64,000 nt of DNA from Pusillimonas sp. T7-7 (GTDB lineage: Bacteria; Pseudomonadota; Gammaproteobacteria; Burkholderiales; Burkholderiaceae_B): positions 310,001-374,000 of the forward strand of contig NC_015458.1 of assembly GCF_000209655.1 (NCBI RefSeq), written 5' to 3'. The notes beneath the pieces were generated by a model. The model ran no database searches. It saw only the letters and a list, made by a program, of their open reading frames with translations, and had not been told where the DNA came from. A program made the translations under genes and the position numbers. This document shows positions 10,197 to 16,966 of this stretch, piece by piece (the stretch's first letter is position 1; every line of letters starts with the position of its first letter).

Positions 10197-10568
10197 TCAC
10201 AGATCGCGGCTAAACACCGCCTGCAAATCGGGGATGTCGCCTGCGGCCAGCATGCACCAGAACAGCAGGGCGTCCTGGCGGCTGACGTTCTCTCGCCCTA
10301 GCGCTTCGGCCATGGTCGTTTGTTGATCGGCATCCGCCCATTGGTCCAAGTGCACGCGGGCCAGTCGGTTTACGGTCACGACGATGAGCGGGCCATTGCC
10401 GGTATCGTGGCGCAGCCAGGCGTCGGGGTGGGTTTCGTACGCGGCCTGCGTGATATCGGGGTCGGTTTCGTCAAAAAGCTGGTCGATGGCGCCACGCAGA
10501 TCGTCCATGCTAGGTGAGTGTATGTCGCGTCCAAAGCGCGTGGTTAGAATCAGCCGATGTGTACTCAT
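10197..10568 (-). CDS. Hypothetical protein, 123 aa, acidic and soluble
   Basis: An acidic, soluble protein with no signal peptide or membrane segment, beginning at ATG 10568. It opens with a basic strand (THRLILTTRFGRDIHSP). A helix-rich acidic region follows (MDDLRGAIDQLFDETDPD), then a strand pair around DAWLRHDTGNGPLIVVTVN, and a C-terminal helical part. The layout loosely recalls small contact-dependent-inhibition or polymorphic-toxin immunity proteins, but I see no diagnostic motif and do not assign one. It is divergent from the Wzz-like gene at 10923. Confidence 0.6.
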   Translation of the reverse strand: MSTHRLILTTRFGRDIHSPSMDDLRGAIDQLFDETDPDITQAAYETHPDAWLRHDTGNGPLIVVTVNRLARVHLDQWADADQQTTMAEALGRENVSRQDALLFWCMLAAGDIPDLQAVFSRDL

Positions 10569-10703
10569 GCGCCGATTATCGCAGACTGAATTTGCATGCC
10601 GATGACGCTAACCGGCCGGTTCTTGGACCTTTTGTCATGTTCGATGCGCAGGCGCGGGCTGGATGCATAGCGTGCACCGCGCCTGTAGTGTTTCTACGAT
10701 TCG

Positions 10704-10775
10704 ATGTCATGACGCTTTTAAGTCAAGACGTATTGAGGTCAAAACATCAAAATGTCATTACGTTTTTACGTAAAA
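10704..10775 (+). repeat. Direct repeat and palindrome upstream of the Wzz-like gene
   Basis: Two similar 17-mers, ATGTCATGACGCTTTTA (10704-10720) and ATGTCATTACGTTTTTA (10752-10768), lie 48 bp apart. The second runs into a perfect 12-bp palindrome, TTTTACGTAAAA (10764-10775). The first halves (ATGTCAT) match the Pho-box half-site but the second halves do not match well. The intergenic region 10569-10922 otherwise holds only the ECF-type promoter annotated at 10832. Confidence 0.5.
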
Positions 10776-10831
10776 CCGTATTGCCGTCTTGGTGTGGAAA
10801 ACTGTCTGTTTTATGAAATATTGATGACAAC

Positions 10832-10862
10832 TGTCCGTTTCCCAGTGCTCCGTTCGTCTTAA
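10832..10862 (+). promoter_or_regulatory. Putative ECF-sigma promoter of the Wzz-like gene
   Basis: TGTCCG (10832-10837), a 17-bp spacer and CGTCTTAA (10855-10862). The -35 hexamer and spacer length are identical to those of the promoter before the second fecR-like gene (15822-15853), and the -10 core CGTCT is shared. A weak Pho-like double repeat lies just upstream at 10802-10819 (CTGTCTG, TTTT, ATGAAAT). Confidence 0.55.
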
Positions 10863-10922
10863 ATGCAAGACATCTGACCATATGTATCGTGTCGTGTCGT
10901 GTCGGGGATAGGGGGCAGGCAA

Positions 10923-12023
10923 GTGGTCAGGGCAGATGTGGGATCGGCGCATGGCGACGAGATCGATGTGGCCGCGCTGTGGCGCGGTTTGTGGGGGGCG
11001 CGCCGCACGATAGGGGTCATAACCCTGATCGTCACGGCGCTGGCCTGTGTGTACGCCTTCGCCGTTGCGCCGGTTGTGTTCGAGACGCGGGTGGTGTTGC
11101 TGCCCCCGCGCGTGGCGGATCTGGCCGGCTACAACCAGGCGCATCAGTTATCGCAGGCCATCTATCATGCCTCGGACGCAGCGCAGGATTCCGCCGGCGA
11201 ACAGCCGACGGATAACGCCATTGCCCGCATTACTCCGAATCAGGCTTATCGCGTTTTTCAGCGCCATTTGAGCTCGGCGAGCCTGCGCACGCGGTTCTTG
11301 GCTTCAATCCAGACAGAAAGCGGTCAGGGGCTGCGTGCGGGAAACGCGGCGGCAAACAAGGCTTTGCAAGAGGCGTTGACCATCGAGTTGCCTAAATCGG
11401 GACAGGACCAGACCGTGGTGACGTGGCGCGGTAAAGCCCCCGTATTGATTGCACGGTGGGCCAACCAATACGTGCACGCGGCGATGCAGGCGGCGCGCGC
11501 CGAACTGCTGGATACGCTGGCCGGCGAGGTGGCCATGCGCACGCGCAGTACGCAGCTGCAATCCGACGTAGTGCGTTCGGTGGGGCAGGTCGAGCGCCGG
11601 TTTGAAATGGCGCGGGTACGCGATGCCCTGCACATCGCCCAAGCGATCAGCTTGGAGGGGTTGGCACAAACACCGCGTTTATTGTCGCCGCATTTGGACG
11701 AGGTCATGTACTTGCAGGGCAGCAGGGCGCTGCAGGCGCAACTGAACGCGTTGGCTCAACGACAGATCGATGATCCCTTTCTGCCTCAACTGACTCCCTT
11801 GCGCCAGGCGCGGCTGATGCTTGAACGCATCGCCCTTGACCCCACCGGTCTGCGAGTGGCCATGCTTGATGCGTCGGCGCAGGTGTCGCAGATACCCGTG
11901 CGCCCTCAACGATGGCTGATTGTGCTGCTGGGTGCGGCGCTGGGACTGATGCTGGGTACAGCGGTGGCGCTGCTGCGTGGGTTGGAATCTCGGCCAGCGA
12001 TGATCGGGTCGGATGGCGCGTAA
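10923..12023 (+). CDS. Wzz/chain-length-determinant-like inner-membrane protein
   Basis: A protein of about 366 aa with the polysaccharide co-polymerase layout. There is a short cytoplasmic N-terminus, a membrane helix (TIGVITLIVTALACVYAFAV), a long periplasmic part with helical Gln/Arg-rich segments, and a C-terminal membrane helix (WLIVLLGAALGLMLGTAVAL) followed by a short basic tail. Family members set O-antigen or exopolysaccharide chain length at the inner membrane. The GTG at 10923 is chosen because AGGGGGC lies just upstream; a GTG at 10899 is the alternative. There is no adjacent polymerase, flippase or glycosyltransferase, so the partner polysaccharide is unknown. It shares its promoter type with the adhesin genes, which ties it to the same regulon. 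Confidence 0.72.
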   Translation: MVRADVGSAHGDEIDVAALWRGLWGARRTIGVITLIVTALACVYAFAVAPVVFETRVVLLPPRVADLAGYNQAHQLSQAIYHASDAAQDSAGEQPTDNAIARITPNQAYRVFQRHLSSASLRTRFLASIQTESGQGLRAGNAAANKALQEALTIELPKSGQDQTVVTWRGKAPVLIARWANQYVHAAMQAARAELLDTLAGEVAMRTRSTQLQSDVVRSVGQVERRFEMARVRDALHIAQAISLEGLAQTPRLLSPHLDEVMYLQGSRALQAQLNALAQRQIDDPFLPQLTPLRQARLMLERIALDPTGLRVAMLDASAQVSQIPVRPQRWLIVLLGAALGLMLGTAVALLRGLESRPAMIGSDGA

Positions 12024-12045
12024 CAATGTCGAGCCTGTCTCTTTA

Positions 12046-12079
12046 GTGTCATGTCGTTGTCATGTGATGTCGCTACCAT
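12046..12079 (+). promoter_or_regulatory. Putative PhoB box and -10 element before the first STN gene
   Basis: GTGTCAT-GTCG-TTGTCAT (12046-12063) has the 7+4+7 direct-repeat geometry of a Pho box (consensus CTGTCAT, 4 bp, CTGTCAT). A -10-like TACCAT (12074-12079) starts exactly 10 bp after it, which is the usual spacing at PhoB-dependent sigma-70 promoters where the box replaces the -35. The same arrangement recurs at 14482-14515. Confidence 0.65.
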
Positions 12080-12163
12080 CCCATCATCTCGGCTGCGCCC
12101 GCAGCCGCCTGAATGCTTCACGGGTGTTTTACGCATGACCCTCGTTTCCCCTCCTATGTTGTT

Positions 12164-12802
12164 GTGCTTCTCGCTCGTTGCCTGCGCGCAACCGCAGCGC
12201 TGATTGCTGTGCTCGGTGTATGCGGCGCGGCTGCGGCAGCCGAACTGTTCACGTTTGATCTGCCGCGCATGGCGCTGGACGATGCGCTGCGCCAGTACAG
12301 TACGCGAACGGGTCGCTCGGTCCTGTTCGATGCCAAGCAGGTCGAAGGACGAAAGTCCACGTCCGTGAACGGGCGCTTATCGGCCGATGCGGCCCTGCAG
12401 CGCCTGATCGCCGGCACGGGTATGCAAAGCCGGTTTGTGTCGGACGATGCGTTTTTGCTGACGTTGATTCCGGTGCGAGCCGATGCGCCCAAAAGTCCGT
12501 CCATGTCGCCGCGTCTGCGTCGCTTCTATGGCCAGATGCAGCAGCGTATTACGCGCGTACTGTGTGACGATGCTGCGCTGCAATCGGGCAGCTATCGCCT
12601 GGCACTGCGCTTTCGTGTGAACGCCGCCCAGAAAATCGAACAACTGCAGGTGCATGCCACTGGGCGACCAGACCTGGAGCCGCGTATTCTTGATCGCCTG
12701 CAAGGCTTGGCGCTGGGTAGCGCTCCACCGGCCAATGCCGCCGCGCCGATTACGCTGCTGATTCAGGAAGATAAGGGCGGGCGCCGGGGGTGTGCGCCGT
12801 GA
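12164..12802 (+). CDS. VreA-like periplasmic signalling protein (STN domain plus TonB-C-like domain)
   Basis: A protein of about 213 aa. A signal peptide (RCLRATAALIAVLGVCGAAA) is followed by a secretin/TonB short N-terminal (STN) domain, FDLPRMALDDALRQYSTRTG to GTGMQSRFVSDDAFLLTLIP. A C-terminal domain (YGQMQQRITRVLCDDAAL to ATGRPDLEPRILDRL) resembles the TonB-C fold. There is no beta-barrel, so it is not a TonB-dependent receptor; the layout is that of P. aeruginosa VreA. The GTG at 12164 aligns with the ATG of the paralogue at 14611; an in-frame ATG at 12113 is the alternative. It overlaps the ECF sigma gene by 4 bp (GTGA). It probably binds the FecR-like protein in the periplasm to trigger sigma release. 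Both paralogues end in Gly-Cys-Ala-Pro. Confidence 0.82.
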   Translation: MLLARCLRATAALIAVLGVCGAAAAAELFTFDLPRMALDDALRQYSTRTGRSVLFDAKQVEGRKSTSVNGRLSADAALQRLIAGTGMQSRFVSDDAFLLTLIPVRADAPKSPSMSPRLRRFYGQMQQRITRVLCDDAALQSGSYRLALRFRVNAAQKIEQLQVHATGRPDLEPRILDRLQGLALGSAPPANAAAPITLLIQEDKGGRRGCAP

Positions 12803-13308
12803 GCGTCAAGGGTCTGGCCGAGCTGCGCCGTTTGTTTACCGAGCGCTACGATGTGCTCAAGGCGCACTTGACGCGCCGCCTGGGTTCGTCCGAACTGGCC
12901 AGCGACGCCTTGCACGACGCTTACGTGCGCTTGACCGACCGGGCCGATCTGGATCTGGATCAGGTGCGCCACCCGCAAAGCTATGTGCTCAACACGGCGG
13001 TTAATGGCGCCATCGATCGCTTGCGCAGCGAGGCGCGGTTGCTGAACAGCGATGAAATCGACGTGTTGCTTGATTTTGCCGACCCCGCGCCCGGGCCGGC
13101 CCAGCAGGTGCAGGCGCAGTTCGATCTTGAGTATGCGGTGCAAGCGCTTGATGCGCTGCCACCGCGCCAGCGCGATATTTTGTATTCGGCGCGGGTGGAA
13201 GGCTTGACGTTGGTGGAGTTATCTAAGCGCTGGGGCATCTCCACGCGCATGGTTAGCCGCGAACTACAGGCCGCCCACGAGTTCTGTGCAGAGCACATGA
13301 AAAGATAA
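12799..13308 (+). CDS. ECF sigma factor, FecI/VreI type (first copy)
   Basis: A sigma-70-family factor of about 169 aa. Region 2 is seen in the RRLGSSELASDALHDAYVRL and HPQSYVLNTAVNGAIDRLR segments. Region 4 is a helix-turn-helix around ALPPRQRDILYSARVEGLTL and LSKRWGISTRMVSREL. It lacks regions 1 and 3, as ECF factors do. The GTG at 12799 overlaps the stop of the STN gene (GTGA), mirroring the ATGA overlap of the second copy and implying translational coupling. The fecR-like gene starts 130 bp downstream behind its own promoter. By analogy with VreI it should recognise the CGTCTA-type promoters found nearby, but which of the two sigma copies acts on which promoter cannot be read from sequence. 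Confidence 0.9.
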   Translation: MSVKGLAELRRLFTERYDVLKAHLTRRLGSSELASDALHDAYVRLTDRADLDLDQVRHPQSYVLNTAVNGAIDRLRSEARLLNSDEIDVLLDFADPAPGPAQQVQAQFDLEYAVQALDALPPRQRDILYSARVEGLTLVELSKRWGISTRMVSRELQAAHEFCAEHMKR

Positions 13309-13341
13309 ATTACAAGAATATGCGGATAACTTTACTTTTTT

Positions 13342-13373
13342 GGTTCCCGAATGGGCCTGCTCAAACGTCTATA
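13342..13373 (+). promoter_or_regulatory. Putative ECF-sigma promoter of the first fecR-like gene
   Basis: GGTTCC (13342-13347), an 18-bp spacer and CGTCTATA (13366-13373), in the gap between the sigma gene and the fecR-like gene. It matches the promoter at 29578-29608 (GGTTCT, 17 bp, CGTCTATA) and the one at 15822-15853. An ECF promoter before the anti-sigma gene would give negative feedback. Confidence 0.6.
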
Positions 13374-13437
13374 CAGAGTAGGGAGGCGCTTCCCCTGACG
13401 CGATGCGCGCTGTCCGAGGCCTGCGGCCATTGATCTC

Positions 13438-14418
13438 ATGACGCACGATTCTGTTTACCCTCGCTCCGGCGACGATCCAGCTCAGGCCATTCAGGCCGAG
13501 GCCCAGGCCTGGGTGCGCAAGCTGGCGGCGGGTAGCCCCACCACGGCTGATGCCGAAGATCTGAAATACTGGTGCGCGCAAAGTGCCGCCCACGAGCAAG
13601 CTTGGCGTCAGGCGCGCGGAGAATGGCAAGCCATGGGCGAGGTGCTGCTAACACACAGGGCGCGCCATCCGGCGCCGGCCGCCAAGCCGCAACGGCCCAG
13701 CCGGCGTTTGTTTCTGGGAGCCGGTGCTTCAGCCGTGACAGCCTTGGCGGTGGTGGCTGTGGTGCGCCCGCCGCTGGGGCTGTGGCCGTCATGGTCCGAG
13801 TTGGGCGCCGATTACCGCACCGCTACAGGTGAGCAGCGTGACGTGCAGCTTGGCGAACATATTCGCGTGGCGCTCAATACCCAAACCAGTATTGCAGTGC
13901 AGGGCCAGGGCGCTCGCCCGCGCATCGAGTTGATCGCCGGCGAGGCCGAAGTGCTGGCCGACGGCGTGCGGGCGTTGGAGGTGGTGGCCGGTGCGGGACA
14001 CATCGACTTGGCCCAAGGGTGTGTACAGGTGCGTCAGTTGGGCGGCGACCGGGTGCGCCTGGCCTGCACCCAAGGGCATGCGCAGCTGCATCATGGTGCG
14101 AGATCACTTCCATTGCAGGCCGGCCAGCAGGTGGTATACGACTTGAACACAGTGAGCGGCGTGGCCCCAGTGGCTGCGCAGGCGGTATCGGCCTGGCGCG
14201 ACGGGATGGTGGATTTCGACAACACGCCGGTGGCCGAGGCGGTGGCCGAAATAAACCGCTACCGGCCGGGCCGCGTGGTGCTGATGAACGATGCCCTAGC
14301 GCAGCGGCGCATCAGCGGTCGGTTCAACATGAATGCGCTCGAAGAAGCCATCGTCATGATCGAACAGTTGTATCAAGCCAAGGTGCGGCGCCTGGGCGAC
14401 GTGGTGCTGCTTAGCTGA
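13438..14418 (+). CDS. FecR/VreR-type anti-sigma factor (first copy)
   Basis: A protein of 326 aa. The N-terminal cytoplasmic domain carries the FecR-type motif with conserved Trp residues (EDLKYWCAQSAAHEQAWRQA). One membrane segment follows, SRRLFLGAGASAVTALAVVAVV, whose twin-arginine start resembles a Tat signal. The periplasmic FecR domain includes ADYRTATGEQRDVQLGEHI and RIELIAGEAEV, and a C-terminal STN-like domain includes VAEINRYRPGRVVLMND and ISGRFNMNALEEAIVMIEQL. It should hold the ECF sigma factor at the membrane and pass on a signal from the STN protein. The start at ATG 13438 agrees with the promoter 65 bp upstream. Confidence 0.9.
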   Translation: MTHDSVYPRSGDDPAQAIQAEAQAWVRKLAAGSPTTADAEDLKYWCAQSAAHEQAWRQARGEWQAMGEVLLTHRARHPAPAAKPQRPSRRLFLGAGASAVTALAVVAVVRPPLGLWPSWSELGADYRTATGEQRDVQLGEHIRVALNTQTSIAVQGQGARPRIELIAGEAEVLADGVRALEVVAGAGHIDLAQGCVQVRQLGGDRVRLACTQGHAQLHHGARSLPLQAGQQVVYDLNTVSGVAPVAAQAVSAWRDGMVDFDNTPVAEAVAEINRYRPGRVVLMNDALAQRRISGRFNMNALEEAIVMIEQLYQAKVRRLGDVVLLS

Positions 14419-14481
14419 CAACACGCCGGTGTTTGTGCTGCTGCGCCATGCGGCTTGGCACCCGCAACTGGGGTGTGGCGG

Positions 14482-14515
14482 GTGTCATGGCGTTGTCATT
14501 TTTGTTGCTTATTAT
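14482..14515 (+). promoter_or_regulatory. Putative PhoB box and -10 element before the second STN gene
   Basis: GTGTCAT-GGCG-TTGTCAT (14482-14499) is followed after exactly 10 bp by TATTAT (14510-14515). It differs from the box at 12046 at one base of 18, while the surrounding sequence has diverged, which argues for selection on the site. Confidence 0.68.
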
Positions 14516-14610
14516 GTTGAGTTCACCCTTCAGCCACGTTTTCCACATGGCTGTTGGCATTCACGCCTGGGCCTCATGTGTATGGCTGTCGCCTGCTTTC
14601 CCCTATCGTC

Positions 14611-15273
14611 ATGTTCGTTGTTCGTTGCCTGCGCTGGGTCGGCGGGTTGATTGCCGTACTGGGGTTTTGTGGCGCGGCAGCGGCCATGCAGGCCGAAGCC
14701 AAATTCAGTTTCGATCTGGCCCGCATGTCGTTGCACGAGGCTCTTCAGAAATATAGCAGCCTTACAGGACGGTCAGTCATTTATGATTCCGGCCAGATGC
14801 GCGGTCGTTATTCCTCCGCGCTGCAGGGGCAATATACGCTTGATGACGCGCTGGATCTGCTGATTGCGGGTTCAGGCATGGAGATTAGCTATGCCACCGC
14901 CCGGGCCGTTTCGCTAATAATGGCGCCGTCCGCGCAGTCCGGCCGATTTGCCATTGCGCCGTCGACGGCATCCAGGCCCGCACGCCAGCGCTATTACGGG
15001 CGTTTGCAGGCAAAGCTGCGGCGCATGCTGTGCGCCGATCCGGCGCTTGAGGCTGGGGCATACCGGCTGGTGCTGCAGTTTCGAATCACTCCGACACCAC
15101 CCTCAGTCGATCTGCTGCATGTCATCGCATCGGGCCGTCCCGAGTTGGAGCCAATGATTCTGGCAGCGCTGCATGGACAACCGCTGGAGGCGCCGCCGCC
15201 AGGTTTTGGTCAGCCCGTTACGCTACTCATTCCCGCCCGTTCGGGGCAGCAAGAAGGCGGGTGCGCGCCATGA
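14611..15273 (+). CDS. VreA-like periplasmic signalling protein (second copy)
   Basis: A protein of about 220 aa with the same layout as the protein at 12164. A signal peptide (MFVVRCLRWVGGLIAVLGFC) is followed by an STN domain (FSFDLARMSLHEALQKYSSL, then IYDSGQMRG and LDLLIAGSGMEI). The C-terminal TonB-C-like domain includes YYGRLQAKLRRMLCADPAL and ASGRPELEPMILAALHGQ. The ATG at 14611 is used because the upstream in-frame start is a TTG (14554) with no ribosome site, and 14611 leaves a normal signal peptide. The stop overlaps the sigma gene start as ATGA. The two STN proteins are clearly paralogous but well diverged, so each may sense through its own partner. Confidence 0.83.
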   Translation: MFVVRCLRWVGGLIAVLGFCGAAAAMQAEAKFSFDLARMSLHEALQKYSSLTGRSVIYDSGQMRGRYSSALQGQYTLDDALDLLIAGSGMEISYATARAVSLIMAPSAQSGRFAIAPSTASRPARQRYYGRLQAKLRRMLCADPALEAGAYRLVLQFRITPTPPSVDLLHVIASGRPELEPMILAALHGQPLEAPPPGFGQPVTLLIPARSGQQEGGCAP

Positions 15274-15788
15274 GCGGTAGTGGTTTGGTGCAACTCAGAC
15301 AGCTTTTCATTGAAAGCTATGACAGCCTGAAAACCCGGCTGGTCCGTCGACTGGGCACGTCCGGCGACCTAGCCGGCGATGCTCTGCATGAAGCCTATGT
15401 GCGCCTGGTGGAGAAAGGTGGATTGGAGGGCGTCCAACATCCCCAAAGCTACTTAGTGAATACCGCGATGCATGTGGCGATCGACCGCATGCGCCGCGAG
15501 GCAAGGACGCTGAGCGAATCAGAGATTGAGAATTTTCTGGAGATGGAGGATTCGGCGCCGGGTCCCGCCCAGAGCGCGGTTCTGCGTGAGGAACTGGAGG
15601 GCATGTTTGAGATACTTGCGGCCATGTCGCCACGCCAGCGCGATATTCTGGTCGCTATTCGCGCGCACGGGTTGTCGCGTAACGATCTAGCCAAGCGCTG
15701 GGGAATATCTGAACGCCAGGTGGGTCGCGAGCTGATGGCTGCTCATGAGTTCTGTGCCAAGGCGCTCAAAGAACGAGAGGCTGATTAA
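15270..15788 (+). CDS. ECF sigma factor, FecI/VreI type (second copy)
   Basis: A sigma factor of 172 aa. Region 2 lies around RRLGTSGDLAGDALHEAYVR and HPQSYLVNTAMHVAIDRMRR. Region 4 is seen in MSPRQRDILVAIRAHGLSRN followed by LAKRWGISERQVGRELMAAH. The start is the ATG at 15270 that overlaps the STN stop (ATGA). It is closely similar to the copy at 12799 throughout region 4, including the recognition-helix segment KRWGIS, so the two factors may share promoters. Confidence 0.9.
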   Translation: MSGSGLVQLRQLFIESYDSLKTRLVRRLGTSGDLAGDALHEAYVRLVEKGGLEGVQHPQSYLVNTAMHVAIDRMRREARTLSESEIENFLEMEDSAPGPAQSAVLREELEGMFEILAAMSPRQRDILVAIRAHGLSRNDLAKRWGISERQVGRELMAAHEFCAKALKEREAD

Positions 15789-15821
15789 TATGCTATCTGG
15801 CCGTATTGAAGCCCTCATGCA

Positions 15822-15853
15822 TGTCCGTTTTGCCAATGGCCAAACGTCTATAA
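15822..15853 (+). promoter_or_regulatory. Putative ECF-sigma promoter of the second fecR-like gene
   Basis: TGTCCG (15822-15827), a 17-bp spacer and CGTCTATAA (15845-15853), ending 37 bp before the fecR-like start codon. The seven bases CAAACGT around the -10 edge are almost the same as at 13366 (AAACGTCTATA). Confidence 0.6.
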
Positions 15854-15890
15854 GAATAAGCGGCACCCTTGGCCGAAGCATTGACGAGCG

Positions 15891-16871
15891 ATGAATACCG
15901 ACCACGCGAATGCGACATTTTCCAAATTCACTCCAGGCGTGCTTGAGCGTCAAGCGCGTGATTTGCTGCGTGACTTTGCCACCGGTCGGCCCACTACGTC
16001 CGACATCGAGATCATTCGACGCTGGCGCGCGCAGAGCGCGGCGCACGAAAAGGCGTGGGTGGCGGCGTGCTCGGAATGGAAAAAAATAGGTACGGCGGCA
16101 CGCGCGTTCGATGCGCGCTTCCCAGCGGCCGCAGGCGCGCGTCCGGCGCGGGCGAGTCGCCGAGCATTTTTCGGAGCGGCGCTGTCGGCAGTGGGCGCGC
16201 TTGGCGCCGTGGCGCTTGTCCGGCCGCCCCTGGGGCTTTGGCCGTCGTGGTCCGAAATGGGGGCCGATTACCGCACCGCCATCGGCGAGCAGCGCGAAAT
16301 CGCCCTGAATGCAGGCACTCATGTGTTGCTTAATACGCGCACCAGTATTGCCGTTCAACAGCACAACGGCCAGTCGCGCATTGAGCTGATCGCAGGCGAG
16401 GCGGCCCTGTCGGTTTGGGGCGAGCGCGCTTGTGAATTGATGGCTGGAAACGGATTTGTCGATGTGGCCGGTGGCGAGGTCAATGTCTATCGTCTGGATG
16501 CCACGCGCGTGCGGGTGTACTGCACGGCAGGTTCAGCGCGGTTGCGGCACCCAGATGGCGACCGTGTTCTTCAGGCGGGCCAACGTGTTTTCTACGATGG
16601 GCAGTCCGTGGAGCAGGTTACGCAGTCTAGCGGGCAGGCGTCCACTTGGCGCGAGGGCGTCGTGACGTTCAAGGATATGCCGTTGGGCGACGTGGTCGAT
16701 GAAATCAACCGTTATCGTCCAGGACGTGTGGTGTTGTTGAGTTCGGCCTTGGCCCGGCGCCGCTTGAGCGCGCGATTTTACATTGCCTCACTGGACGAGG
16801 CCATCACGCATATCGAGCAGATGTATCAGGCCACAGTGCGGCGCGTGGGTGATGTGGTTTTCATTACCTGA
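15891..16871 (+). CDS. FecR/VreR-type anti-sigma factor (second copy)
   Basis: A protein of 326 aa, the same length and layout as the copy at 13438. The N-terminal FecR domain carries EIIRRWRAQSAAHEKAWVAA. A membrane segment begins SRRAFFGAALSAVGALGAVA. The periplasmic FecR domain includes ADYRTAIGEQREIALNAG and RIELIAGEAAL, and the C-terminal STN-like part includes EINRYRPGRVVLLSSALARR. The segment RPPLGLWPSWSEMGADYRTA is nearly identical between the two copies. No ribosome site stronger than GACGAGCG is seen before the ATG. It probably pairs with the ECF factor at 15270. Confidence 0.9.
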   Translation: MNTDHANATFSKFTPGVLERQARDLLRDFATGRPTTSDIEIIRRWRAQSAAHEKAWVAACSEWKKIGTAARAFDARFPAAAGARPARASRRAFFGAALSAVGALGAVALVRPPLGLWPSWSEMGADYRTAIGEQREIALNAGTHVLLNTRTSIAVQQHNGQSRIELIAGEAALSVWGERACELMAGNGFVDVAGGEVNVYRLDATRVRVYCTAGSARLRHPDGDRVLQAGQRVFYDGQSVEQVTQSSGQASTWREGVVTFKDMPLGDVVDEINRYRPGRVVLLSSALARRRLSARFYIASLDEAITHIEQMYQATVRRVGDVVFIT

Positions 16872-16878
16872 TTTGTGG

Positions 16879-16896
16879 ATGTCATAAAAACTTCAT
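16879..16896 (+). promoter_or_regulatory. Pho-box-like repeat upstream of the second adhesin gene
   Basis: ATGTCAT-AAAA-ACTTCAT has the 7+4+7 geometry. It lies 9 bp upstream of the -35 of the ECF-type promoter at 16906. The same AAAAACTTCAT core recurs in the same position before the third adhesin gene (29551-29568). Confidence 0.5.
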
Positions 16897-16905
16897 GGCT
16901 GCGGG

Positions 16906-16936
16906 CGTCCATTTGATGGCGTTGTAATCGACTAGA
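16906..16936 (+). promoter_or_regulatory. Putative ECF-sigma promoter of the second adhesin gene
   Basis: CGTCCA (16906-16911), a 17-bp spacer and CGACTAGA (16929-16936). This is the most degenerate of the five related sites, with one or two changes in the -10, but it falls at exactly the same distance from the upstream Pho-like box as the CGTCTATA element of the third adhesin gene. Confidence 0.45.
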
Positions 16937-16966
16937 ACTACAAGAGGTGCTTATACCGATTAGGGT

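Noticed and set aside
13342..15853. Pho boxes before the fecR-like genes
   Set aside because: The best 7+4+7 candidate (15801-15818) matches only 9 of 14 half-site bases, and none is seen before 13342.
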